A program made the position numbers and the translations under genes. The notes under the pieces were generated by a model that was not told the DNA's origin, did not search any database, and saw only the letters and a program-made list of their open reading frames with translations. A DNA stretch of 64,000 nucleotides, from assembly GCF_041438865.1 (NCBI RefSeq), contig NZ_CP109450.1, positions 6,999,501-7,063,500 of the forward strand, in the 5' to 3' direction. Source of the stretch: Streptomyces sp. NBC_01471 (GTDB lineage: Bacteria; Actinomycetota; Actinomycetes; Streptomycetales; Streptomycetaceae). Below, piece by piece: positions 18,834 through 26,735 of the stretch; the stretch's first letter is position 1; the number at the start of each line of letters is the position of its first letter.

Positions 18834-19446
18834 CGGATCAAGGCTGGCCGCCGCTGGAGGTCAGCCACGACGGCGCGTACCGGTACAGCGACCGGGCGGC
18901 GGTCGACGGTGGTCGTAGACACGCAGATGACGGCGCGGTCTCCGTGCTCGCCGATCACGTGACCGAGCACGCGATCCGGGGAAACCTGGGCGTACCGGGC
19001 CAGCAGGAACCGGCACCGGGCGGAGTCGAGATTCGCCCCGATCCCGAAAGCCCGGGCGCAGCCTGGTACTTCGGCGAAGCGGCGGGCCATGAGGTCCACC
19101 GGGTTCGTGACGATGATGACAGTGCCGTCGTAGCCGCAGGCGGGAGCGTTCGCGGTGGCGCCCTGGCGCCGGATGTCCTGCTCGGCGGTGTTCTTGAAGT
19201 CGGTGCGCAGAGCGACGACCACTGCGTCCCAGGCGTGGAGATGAGCGACCTCACCGGCGCCGGCCTGCGTACGAGAGCGGGAAGCGAGCGCCAGGTCCTG
19301 GAGGTCGGTGGTCAGGGCGCGGGTCTGGTCCGGCTGCCGGGACACGACCAGCAGCCGTGCGGGGAATGCAGCAGCAACGAGACCGGCGGCCAGCATCTGC
19401 CCGCCACGGCACCCGCGCCGACGATCCCCACCATCGGCCCGTTCAC
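18830..19446 (-). pseudogene. Lactate/malate dehydrogenase-like gene, frameshifted
   Basis: The GTG at 19446 opens MNGPMVGIVGAGAVAG, a Rossmann NAD-binding glycine motif. A frame change near 19400 leads into LAAGLVAAAFPARLLVVSRQ, then VIIVTNPVDLMARRFAEV and VLGHVIGEHGDRAVI, the dehydrogenase signature including the catalytic histidine of GEHGD. The 3' end is lost near 18830. The start overlaps the kinase stop (GTGA), so the two were an operon. Both are broken, so the pair seems to have decayed together. Confidence 0.7.
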
Positions 19447-20485
19447 AGGTAGCTCCCCGTTCTGTGCTCGACCTCGCAGAGCACGACGTCCAGGAGCCGG
19501 GGCCCGGCCATCGAACCGACGAGCAGGGCGCTCACCCGGTCCACCAGGACCGCCACCGTGTACACCTGGTGGGCGAGCGTCTGCTGATGCGGGGCCAGGG
19601 GCAGCCCCGCGGGTGCGCTGAGGCAGGTGGTCAGGATGTTCACGGTGTCCATGAGCCACAGCACCAGCACGTCGCGCAGTCGTTCAGCTCGTTGCCGCCC
19701 GGCCGATGGTGCCGTGTTGAGGGCGAGGAACGAGGCGATGCCCTGCACCATCTGCTGTATGGCACGCGGGTCCGGGTGCCCGAGCGCGAGGAACAGCGAC
19801 CGGCTGGCGAGCTTCGCGGTGTCGGGCTCCGGTCCGGCAGTCCACTGGAGGGCCGGGTCGATGAAGTGCAATCGGGGGCCGTCGAAGAAGACGTGCTCGG
19901 GTTTGAGGTCCCCGTAGACCGCCGTGTCCCGACGGGACGAGAGCCCGCCGCTCATCCGCAGCAGCCGCCACACCGTGTGCCGGACCAACTCCACGACCTC
20001 CAGCCTCATAGCTTCCGGGAGCCCGCAGTCCTGGCCGAGCCTTCCCAGATAGGTGTCGGCACTCAGGCCGTTGAACTTCCTGCGAAACACAACGGCTACG
20101 GAACGCTCATCGATCGGCTTCGACGCACCCAAGAGCTGCGCGCCCCGGGGGCCGTGGAGGCCCTCGGGGGCGGCGAGTGCCGAGTTGAGGAGAGCGCCCG
20201 TCTCCCCGGGGCGGGCCGTCATCTCTTCGGCCAGCGCAGTCTCCGGCACTGCCCGCGTGAGCAGGACACCGCGGTGGAGCCCGGCCGTCTCACACACTCG
20301 GGGACGCCCAAGTTCACGCAGTCGCCGTCCACTGTGACTCGGCAGACGTAGGACGTGACGCTCGGGCACTGCGGGCCGAGGATGACTTGCTTGTCTGGCC
20401 ACAGGCCTATGACCGCTTGGGTGATAACCCGCTGGGTCACGGTGTGCAGCGCTGTCGTGCTTTCCGCTGCGGTCTCGGTTGTCAT
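19443..20485 (-). pseudogene. Aminoglycoside-phosphotransferase-fold kinase, frameshifted
   Basis: The N-terminus MTTETAAESTTALHTVTQRV is in one frame. The main body is in another: ETAGLHRGVLLTRAVPETAL, then the kinase signature VYGDLKPEHVFFDGPRLHFI DPALQ with the Asp-x-x-x-x-Asn-like catalytic loop and metal-binding Asp. Part of the N-lobe between the frames appears deleted. It overlaps the dehydrogenase-like gene by GTGA. Substrate unknown; such kinases phosphorylate antibiotics or small metabolites. Confidence 0.65.
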
Positions 20486-20595
20486 GAGGGTCACCGACTC
20501 GCCTCCTTATGGGATCGCTTCGCCTGTAGGTGTTGATCACGTGTTCGGGTCGCAGGACTTACGGCGGGCACCAGCGCTGTCCGGCCAGGGGGCTG

Positions 20596-20781
20596 TCAGG
20601 CCAGCGCCGGACCACGGCGGTTGTGCGCGTTGATCAGGGCTTCGAGCCGGACGATGCACGGGCGACAGCAGTAGAACGGGCCTTCCCCCTGCTCCAAGCT
20701 CTGCACGGGGCCGAGCCACAGGACCGGCACTTCGCACGCCTCGCATCGCCAGCATTGGCCCGTGAACCAAGTCCTCTTCAC
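20596..20781 (-). CDS. Small zinc-ribbon-like protein
   Basis: 61 residues with cysteine pairs in GQCWRCEAC and FYCCRPC, likely to bind one zinc ion. The GTG at 20781 follows the previous small gene by five bases. Similar small cysteine proteins recur in Streptomyces next to kinases and XRE regulators. Role unknown. It is the last intact gene of the minus-strand operon that begins at 22329. Confidence 0.6.
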   Translation of the reverse strand: MKRTWFTGQCWRCEACEVPVLWLGPVQSLEQGEGPFYCCRPCIVRLEALINAHNRRGPALA

Positions 20782-20786
20782 GGCAT

Positions 20787-20867
20787 CTACCGACTGCCGA
20801 GGGCCAAGGAGACCAGCAACCCGGCGAGAGTCACCACGAAGAGAACTTGATGCGTGCGCTCACTCAC
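20787..20867 (-). CDS. Single-pass membrane micropeptide
   Basis: 26 residues, SERTHQVLFVVTLAGLLVSL ending ALGSR: a charged N-terminus and one hydrophobic helix. It starts at the GTG at 20867 and ends five bases before the next small gene. Too short for certainty; supported by composition and operon position. Confidence 0.4.
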   Translation of the reverse strand: MSERTHQVLFVVTLAGLLVSLALGSR

Positions 20868-21038
20868 CGGAAAATCTCCCTCGGAGCGGACAGCTCCATA
20901 TCTCTTGGACAGCTCAGCGGTATTCAGACCGCATTGGCGATCTTGGCCAGCAAGGCGAAGCTGACCGGGACGTCGTGACTGAGCCGGATCGCCTGTCCGG
21001 GCCACAGGGCCTCGACCGCACGGTGGAGTGCACTGTGT

Positions 21039-21161
21039 TCATATGGTGAGGTCGTGCCAGGCAGTGGCCGCGAGCCACAGGCCGACGAAGGCGAGGAACC
21101 CGAAGCAACTCGGGTGGCTCAGCACGGTCAAGCACCCCCGGGCTTCACGGTTGGCGGCCAC
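21039..21161 (-). CDS. Small membrane protein
   Basis: About 40 residues from a GTG at 21161: basic start (NREARGCLTV) then a hydrophobic helix (CFGFLAFVGLWLAATAW). It lies in the run of small minus-strand genes between 22.3 and 20.6 kb. Function unknown. Confidence 0.4.
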   Translation of the reverse strand: MAANREARGCLTVLSHPSCFGFLAFVGLWLAATAWHDLTI

Positions 21162-21217
21162 CGGCGGGAGTGAACCCAGCTCGCTGCCCTGTGAACCAGC
21201 CGGCCGCGAAGGGGGAT

Positions 21218-21364
21218 TCACTGGACGTACCGGCGCACGTACTCGCCCCGGTCCGGGCACACGAGGCGCAGCCACACTGCGACGACACCGGTACCGCTAC
21301 CGATCTCGTACTCCTTCAAGGGCTCGCCCGGCCGAACGGGACGGTCACAGCTCGCGCAGGTCAA
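21218..21364 (-). CDS. Small cysteine-motif protein
   Basis: About 48 residues from a TTG at 21364, beginning LTCASCDRPVRPGEPLKEYE with a CxxC pair and a later cysteine. The start overlaps the preceding stop, which fits translational coupling. A short zinc-binding or redox role is possible. No family recognised. Confidence 0.45.
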   Translation of the reverse strand: MTCASCDRPVRPGEPLKEYEIGSGTGVVAVWLRLVCPDRGEYVRRYVQ

Positions 21365-21561
21365 GGTGCTACCCCCTGCGCTGGCATCGAGCGTGGGTGT
21401 GCCTGCTGGAGGACGCGCCCGTCCGGACAGCAACGTCCAGCGGCCCGGCAACCGGAGCGCTGTTCGAGGTGAAGAAGGTAGCGGCGGTACGCCTCCTGGA
21501 CCTGGTTCGGCTCGCTCTCAGTACCCGGGACTTGCTGCGTCGTGGATGGCGAGTTGGTCAT
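21361..21561 (-). CDS. Small hypothetical protein with cysteine cluster
   Basis: 66 residues with VQEAYRRYLLHLEQRSGC and then CRAAGRCCPDGRVL: a helix followed by closely spaced cysteines, as in small putative zinc proteins of Streptomyces. The ATG overlaps the stop of the Prim-Pol-like gene (ATGA), so it is translationally coupled. Confidence 0.5.
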   Translation of the reverse strand: MTNSPSTTQQVPGTESEPNQVQEAYRRYLLHLEQRSGCRAAGRCCPDGRVLQQAHPRSMPAQGVAP

Positions 21562-21962
21562 GAGCGGGGCCCGTACGCCCGTTCGGTCTCTGCTTCGATT
21601 GCGGCAAACAGCAGCTCAGTGTCGGTCAGGCAGCGCAGGGGCGTCGGCGCGATCCCCCAGTGCAGGCCGGGCCCGCTGACGAACCTCACAGACGGCACGG
21701 CGACGTAGGCGTTGGCCCCGATGATGCTGACGGCATACTGCGGCAGCATCCATTTGTCGGCGGAACCGGGCTTCACGAGCCAGTACAGAACCGCCCCGGA
21801 ACCATCCACGATCACGGCGCCGCACCGGGACCCGAGGCGGTCGATGACAGCCCGGCCGAACCGGTCTGTGGAGCGCACGGCGTCCCATGCCGTGCCCGTG
21901 GGAACCAGTTCGACCGTGTCGCTTTCCCTCGGCGTCCAAGGGGCAATGGCCTCAGGCATCAT
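21558..21962 (-). CDS. Prim-Pol-like (bifunctional primase/polymerase N-domain-like) small protein
   Basis: 134 residues from ATG 21962: MPEAIAPWTPRESDTVELVP, then GTAWDAVRSTDRFGRAVIDR and GAVIVDGSGAVLYWLVKPGS. This resembles truncated Prim-Pol-like domains that are frequent as stand-alone Streptomyces proteins. The metal-binding acidic residues of true polymerases are not evident, so catalysis is doubtful. The start lies within the last codons of the upstream gene. Confidence 0.45.
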   Translation of the reverse strand: MMPEAIAPWTPRESDTVELVPTGTAWDAVRSTDRFGRAVIDRLGSRCGAVIVDGSGAVLYWLVKPGSADKWMLPQYAVSIIGANAYVAVPSVRFVSGPGLHWGIAPTPLRCLTDTELLFAAIEAETERAYGPRS

Positions 21963-22329
21963 CCGCCGCCAGGTTCCGCAGGTGCGTGCCCAGAGCGAGC
22001 ACGGACCGGGCAAGACCCTGAATCTCAGTGAGCAGCACGGGCACGGTGTAGCCGGTCGTGTGCGTGATGCGGCGGCGTGCCGTACCGACACATTCCTGTG
22101 CGGCGTCCCGCCAAACGTCGTCCACAGGCCGCGTGCCTGCCAGCTCGCTGACCGCAGGTACGAGTACCGCGAGCTGACCGCGCAACATCATGATCTCGGT
22201 GAGGAGGTCATCCGCAGAAAGCGCCTGTCCCTGTGCGAGAAGCCGGTTCGCTATGGCCCGCATCGTTTCGAAGTCCAGGGGCCGGAGGTCGTCTTCCAGT
22301 GGTGCGCCGGCGCCAGTAGCTTGGATCAT
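21952..22329 (-). CDS. DUF6415-like protein
   Basis: 125-residue helical protein with LRGQLAVLVPAVSELAGTRP and AAQECVGTARRRI, resembling the DUF6415 family often placed near regulators and biosynthetic genes in Streptomyces. The function of that family is not established. It is the first gene of the small-protein operon and is divergent from the XRE/TPR regulator, with a palindrome between them. Confidence 0.5.
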   Translation of the reverse strand: MIQATGAGAPLEDDLRPLDFETMRAIANRLLAQGQALSADDLLTEIMMLRGQLAVLVPAVSELAGTRPVDDVWRDAAQECVGTARRRITHTTGYTVPVLLTEIQGLARSVLALGTHLRNLAADDA

Positions 22330-22442
22330 GTCAGCCTGCTTTCGTCAGGTCGGCCATGCCCCGGGGCCGTGTCAGCGGTCGCCGGGGTCCGTGCAACCAA
22401 CTCTTCTGTAGCCGCTGCCTACTTGCGTCCCGCAGTGGGGTA

Positions 22443-22457
22443 TACCCATGATGGGTA
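22443..22457. promoter_or_regulatory. Palindromic operator candidate between divergent genes
   Basis: TACCCATGATGGGTA: perfect 6-bp arms around TGA. It lies in the 184-base gap between the minus-strand small-protein operon (start 22329) and the XRE/TPR regulator (start 22514), a natural place for autoregulation. Confidence 0.45.
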
Positions 22458-22513
22458 GGCCCGATATGAGGGCGGTACTGCACACTCTGGCAAGCAGGCG
22501 CAATGGAGCAGCC

Positions 22514-23845
22514 ATGGCCGAGTTCATCCCGTCAACGGCATTGCCGATCAGGCTTATCGAGCACCCTGACATGCAAGCAGCGCTCGAAACTCACGACTTC
22601 GGCACTGTCTTCCGGTTGGCACGCATTCACGCCGGGATCAGCTACTCGAAGATCGCTGCCGAGTGCGACATAAAGCCGGAACGGGTCGGGACCCTGGCGC
22701 GCGGCAAAGGCTCCGTGACCAGCTTCGAGAAGATCACCCGCATCGCCGATGCGCTGCGCATCCCAGGTGAGCTACTGGGACTCGCCGCCCGGCCGTGGGA
22801 GAAAGCCACGGAGTCGCGCATCTCCTCCAAGGTGTCTGCATCTATCAGCGCCACGGCACATGGAGACGACTTGAAACGCAGGCACTTCCTACAAGCGACG
22901 ACCGGGGCAGGACTCGCCTCCAGCCTGCCAGCTCTCCAACGCCCTCGTGTCGGAAAGCGCATCGGTGAGGCTTTCCCGGAGCAGCTGCGAAAGCGCACAG
23001 CACGCCTGCGCCGCTTGGACGACATCCTCGGCGGGGGTGACACCTATCGCGTCTACCTGGGCGAATACCAATCCACCAAGGCGATGCTGCGCGATTCGAC
23101 GTGCATGGAGAAAACTCGCAAGGAAATACTGTCCGTCCTGTCCGAGCAGGCGCAGCAGGCCGGTTGGGCAGCGTTCGATGGTGGGCGCGAAGCAGACGCT
23201 GCCAGCCTTTACCAGGCCAGCTACGAAGCGGCGACGGAAGCAGGGGACGGGGACTTGGCAGGCAACGCGTTGGCGTTCCTCGCCTACCAACCCACCAACG
23301 GCAACCCGAAGAGCCGCGTGGACATCGCTCGGCGCTCCTGCCACACAGCGGGGCCCGACGCCCCTGCCGGGGTGCGCGCTCTCCTGCACGAACGAGCAGC
23401 ATGGGCCTTCGCAGTGGCCGGCCTCCCCTCCGAAACGGAAGGCGCCCTGCACGCTGCCGGCGAAGCGCTCGCACAAGCGGGTGGTCAAGACCAGCCCGAC
23501 TGGGTGAAGTGGGTCGACCACAACGAACTTCAGATCATGAGCGGCCGCTGCTGGACGGAGCTTCGCAGGCCCCTGCGGGCAGTACCCGTCCTCGAACAGG
23601 CACTTGCTCGTTACGACGATGAACACGCCCGGGACAAGTCGCTCTACCTGTCGTGGCTGGCGGACTCATACTTGACTGCAGGCGAGGTAGAACAAGCAGC
23701 CACCGTCACGAGCCGAGCCCTGGACCTAGCCAGCGGCGTGGCATCCGTACGTCCACGCCGTCGTCTTCGGCCAGTCCTGAACCGACTTAGCTCATACCGC
23801 GGACTTGCCTGCGTGGACGAAGCACTGGAGAAGGCAGCCTGCTGA
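22514..23845 (+). CDS. XRE-family regulator with TPR-like C-terminal domain
   Basis: 443 residues from ATG 22514. The HTH is near residues 35-85 (FRLARIHAGISYSKIAAECD, then KPERVGTLARGKGSVTSFEK). A linker with a Tat-like RRHFLQATTGAG segment follows, then ~280 residues of helical repeats (QAGWAAFDGGREADAASLYQ, a TPR-like unit). This matches Streptomyces XRE regulators whose TPR domain may bind a peptide or partner. It probably controls the divergent small-protein operon. The last ~30 residues are basic and may reflect a late frameshift. Confidence 0.8.
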   Translation: MAEFIPSTALPIRLIEHPDMQAALETHDFGTVFRLARIHAGISYSKIAAECDIKPERVGTLARGKGSVTSFEKITRIADALRIPGELLGLAARPWEKATESRISSKVSASISATAHGDDLKRRHFLQATTGAGLASSLPALQRPRVGKRIGEAFPEQLRKRTARLRRLDDILGGGDTYRVYLGEYQSTKAMLRDSTCMEKTRKEILSVLSEQAQQAGWAAFDGGREADAASLYQASYEAATEAGDGDLAGNALAFLAYQPTNGNPKSRVDIARRSCHTAGPDAPAGVRALLHERAAWAFAVAGLPSETEGALHAAGEALAQAGGQDQPDWVKWVDHNELQIMSGRCWTELRRPLRAVPVLEQALARYDDEHARDKSLYLSWLADSYLTAGEVEQAATVTSRALDLASGVASVRPRRRLRPVLNRLSSYRGLACVDEALEKAAC

Positions 23846-23848
23846 CCA

Positions 23849-24181
23849 TCACTCGTCCACACTAGGAGTGGAGTTGACCTTCACCCAATTCAGGCAGGCC
23901 GCAGCACCGGCCACGATCGGAACCGCACAGATTTCCGGGCTCTGCCAAGGGTGGCTTTCAAGCAGGTGTGCTTCCAAGTCCGGATATCGCTCCGCGACCG
24001 TTTTGAGGAGCAGCTGCCACTCCTCACCGGTTCCGAACTCCCCGAGGTGCCAGAACACAGAGGTCACCGGGCCGATGATCTGTGCGCCTGCCGCCAGTCG
24101 CTCCTTCACCACGGACTGCGCCAGGGCGAGCGCCTGGTCCCGCGTTTCCGTCGCGGTGGAAACTTGCACGAAGTCAGTCAT
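23849..24181 (-). CDS. cutA: Divalent-cation tolerance protein CutA-like
   Basis: 110-residue protein of the CutA1 fold: MTDFVQVSTATETRDQALAL, then KERLAAGAQIIGPVTSVFWH and EEWQLLLKTVAERYPDLEAH. CutA trimers are linked to copper tolerance and signal-transduction-like roles. It ends three bases after the XRE regulator on the opposite strand. ATG 24181 gives the canonical N-terminus. Confidence 0.8.
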   Translation of the reverse strand: MTDFVQVSTATETRDQALALAQSVVKERLAAGAQIIGPVTSVFWHLGEFGTGEEWQLLLKTVAERYPDLEAHLLESHPWQSPEICAVPIVAGAAACLNWVKVNSTPSVDE

Positions 24182-24302
24182 GGCCAGAGCGTAGCGTTCG
24201 CACACCAGCGCAGCTCCGCCCGCTCCTGCATCACCGGAGCGGGCGGACAGCGATCCCTTGTCTCAGGAGACCTCACGGCCTCCGGGGATAGTCCAGCAAT
24301 TC

Positions 24303-24586
24303 ATGATGGACATCACCGACCGGCAGGGCCAGGATTCTCCGGGCCCTGCGGGACTCGGTAGCAGAGCACGGGTGCTGCCCGGCCATGCGCGAGATGGGCG
24401 ACGCCGTTGGCCTGTCCAGCACCTCATCCGTGAACCACCAGCTGCGCCGCCTACAGGCCCAGGGTCTCGTTACTCGCACCCCCGCAGGGATGGCAGCCGT
24501 ACGGCTGAGGAGCACGTTCGAAGAGGAAACCTGGACCAGGTCGTCGATACATCGGACGCACCGGTCGTGTCCAGATACGCGAAAGC
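24303..24586 (+). pseudogene. LexA-type HTH protein with a one-base frameshift
   Basis: MMDITDRQ at 24303 is followed, one frame away, by RILRALRDSVAEHGCCPAMR and EMGDAVGLSSTSSVNHQLRR, the LexA N-terminal winged helix. Removing one G from the GGG near 24326 joins both parts. No peptidase domain follows, so the intact gene would be a stand-alone LexA-like DNA-binding protein. The true 3' end is unclear; a strong hairpin begins at 24587. It may be genuine decay or a homopolymer sequencing error. Confidence 0.6.
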
Positions 24587-24616
24587 GTGCCCCCTCCGCC
24601 GGAGCGGAGGGGGCAC
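24587..24616. terminator. Perfect 12-bp hairpin terminator
   Basis: GTGCCCCCTCCG at 24587-24598 pairs perfectly with 24605-24616 around a 6-base loop. It is placed after the LexA-like sequence. Confidence 0.75.
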
Positions 24617-24813
24617 CGCCAGAGGTCTGGCAGTGCTGGAGCCGATCTTCTTGCACTTCGCGGTCACGGCGCGCCCAACCCGAGCGTGTTTTGACTCGCA
24701 GGAGAGGTCACCCCATCGCCTGGCCCGGTTCATCGCGGCTGCAGCGGCACGGTCGAGATGCCAGATCGGCACTTTGTGGGAGGAGCCGTTTCGCGCTCGT
24801 TTACGATCGGTGC

Positions 24814-25395
24814 ATGCCGTCGCCCCTTCCTACCTCGCTCGCGGTGTCCGACGCGATCACTCACTATCGTCAACTGTGCGAGTTGACCATCGACGAGCTG
24901 GCCTATGCGCTCCTGATGGTCGATCACCCGATCTCGGTCGACGCCCTTGCGGAGATGGAGCGATGCACTCGGCTCGTGACGGTCGACGACCTCGTCGCGA
25001 TCGCCTATGTGCTCGAAACGACTCCCGCGGTACTGCTGTCGCACATCCCCATTGACATGCATGAACCCGAGGGGCCCCTCGCCACCGGGCTGCCGAGCGA
25101 TGTCGACCAGACCGAGCTCCGTGCCTGGCTCGAGGGACGGACCACGTTCGATCGCCAGTCACGGGTCAGCTGGTGGAAGGAACGGGTCGCCCGTCTTCGT
25201 GTCCGGGCGGCGCATCACGAAGAACAGCTGCAGGGTGCGTACGCAGAACTGTGTGAACTCGGCGACTTGGCGCACCAGGAAGCAGACGCTCCGCCCGTGC
25301 AGCGCCTGCAGTGGCGCATCCAGGACGGCGAGCACGCGCTCAACCAGTCCGAGGTTGCGCTGGCGCTGACGGAGCATCGGCTTGGGAACCTCTGA
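24814..25395 (+). CDS. HTH (XRE-like) regulator with C-terminal coiled coil
   Basis: 193 residues from ATG 24814. The N-terminal ~75 residues form an HTH (ITHYRQLCELTIDELAYALL, then VTVDDLVAIAYVLETTPAVL). The C-terminal ~80 residues are a heptad-rich coiled coil (EEQLQGAYAELCELGDLAHQ). The frame is open upstream but that part belongs to the LexA-like region. It is probably a dimeric regulator of the element. It precedes the lipoprotein gene by 176 bases. Confidence 0.65.
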   Translation: MPSPLPTSLAVSDAITHYRQLCELTIDELAYALLMVDHPISVDALAEMERCTRLVTVDDLVAIAYVLETTPAVLLSHIPIDMHEPEGPLATGLPSDVDQTELRAWLEGRTTFDRQSRVSWWKERVARLRVRAAHHEEQLQGAYAELCELGDLAHQEADAPPVQRLQWRIQDGEHALNQSEVALALTEHRLGNL

Positions 25396-25571
25396 GAAGG
25401 CATCTGACGGTCGAATCAGAGCCAGCCAAAAGTCCAAAGTCACCTATCTGTAGGCGCCTTGACCGGCCTTCTGTTATTAAGTGGTACATCCGGTACAGCG
25501 ATCTGTGACACCAATAGTGTGCTTGTGAATGCGTTCGCAGGTGCTGATGTAACGAATGAAGGAGGAACACC

Positions 25572-26141
25572 ATGAACTCGACTAGGACCGCACGTGCGAG
25601 GCGGACCAGGATCGCCGTGTCCGCCGCGGTCCTGGCCGCGGGCGCGCTCATGCTCACCGCCTGCGGCGGGAGCAGCGATACCACTTCTTCGCAAAATCCC
25701 AGCAGCAGCCAGGCCTCCAGCTTCGACGGTGCCTACATCTCCATCACCGACGGGGCACGCGGCGGCGTCGCCGCCATCGACGGTCACAAGATCACGTACA
25801 TCAGCGTCACGGCCGGCAACCAGCAGTGCCAACTGACCACGAAGGCCCTCGAGGACATCAAACACGGCTCGATCGTCAAGGATGGCAAGACCGGCAAGAG
25901 TCAGTACCAGGTCCTCTCGACCGGCACGATCAACGACAGCTGGAGCAGCGTGCTCTGGGGCGACCTCAACGGCTCTGATCAGACTGGCACCGAGCCCGGA
26001 TCCGGCTCGATCTCGATGTCGAGCGGCTCGATCACGCTCGGGTACACCTTCGCCTACTCGATCGACCAGGTCCAGCTCATCCCCGCCGCCAGCGACCAAG
26101 CAAAGGCTCTCGTCGCCAAGGACTGCGGTCAGCACAGCTGA
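25572..26141 (+). CDS. Lipoprotein, element-encoded
   Basis: 189 residues. A type II signal peptide ends in the lipobox LTAC (Cys at about residue 34), then a Ser-rich linker, then a small beta-rich domain (GAYISITDGARGGVAAIDGH). The ribosome site GAAGGAGGAACACC is strong. It converges on the T4SS-like operon across a shared 15-bp terminator. A surface role in mating or entry exclusion is possible, but only position supports that. Confidence 0.75.
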   Translation: MNSTRTARARRTRIAVSAAVLAAGALMLTACGGSSDTTSSQNPSSSQASSFDGAYISITDGARGGVAAIDGHKITYISVTAGNQQCQLTTKALEDIKHGSIVKDGKTGKSQYQVLSTGTINDSWSSVLWGDLNGSDQTGTEPGSGSISMSSGSITLGYTFAYSIDQVQLIPAASDQAKALVAKDCGQHS

Positions 26142-26165
26142 ACGCCGCACCACCGAGGCAGCACG

Positions 26166-26199
26166 GAACCCCGTGGACGTCATCACGTCCACGGGGTTC
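26166..26199. terminator. Bidirectional 15-bp perfect terminator hairpin
   Basis: GAACCCCGTGGACGT at 26166-26180 pairs perfectly with 26185-26199 around a CATC loop. It sits between the converging lipoprotein gene and the end of the T4SS-like operon and can serve both. Confidence 0.85.
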
Positions 26200-26216
26200 T
26201 GCTTTCTCTATGACGC

Positions 26217-26696
26217 TTACTCCTGGAGCTGCTGCGCCCGGTACTCCTCGATCGTTTCCGGCGGACGGCCGTATTTCGGCGCGTGCTCCTCGATGAAATC
26301 CAGCTTGGCCCACGTCGCCGACTGCCGGATCCTCGACCGGGCCACCATGACGAACACCACGGCACTGACCCCGAAGTTGAGCGGGCACCACCCTGCCAGT
26401 AGAGCCGTCAGCACGACGGGCAGTCTGTCCTTGATCGCCATGACGGCCAGAACGACCAAACCTGCGCCGTTGATCAGGAGACTGCCCACATACCCTTCGA
26501 AGGTGCCGGACAGGTGCGCCAGAGCCCGTGGCTCGTCGCGGTGCTGCGCTGCGTGCACCATCTCACCGACGAACAACACGTTGACCACGGCCGTCACGGT
26601 GCTCAGAGCCAACTCGCGGAGCCCGGCGATCCACCATCGCGCCGAGCGCCACCACCCGCGCGGGAACTCGCCGCGAAGCCTCGATCCGGGCCTCAT
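26217..26696 (-). CDS. Membrane protein at the end of the T4SS-like operon
   Basis: 159 residues with about three hydrophobic segments (roughly 30-50, 68-92, 98-118) and an acidic soluble tail ending PPETIEEYRAQQLQE. It is 39 bases downstream of the VirB6-like gene and followed by the strong terminator, so it is the last gene of the operon. No family recognised; a channel accessory role is inferred from position. Confidence 0.65.
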   Translation of the reverse strand: MRPGSRLRGEFPRGWWRSARWWIAGLRELALSTVTAVVNVLFVGEMVHAAQHRDEPRALAHLSGTFEGYVGSLLINGAGLVVLAVMAIKDRLPVVLTALLAGWCPLNFGVSAVVFVMVARSRIRQSATWAKLDFIEEHAPKYGRPPETIEEYRAQQLQE

Positions 26697-26735
26697 ACTC
26701 TTCCTCCTCTCCTTTCGTCTTCTGCGCTCGCCCGA

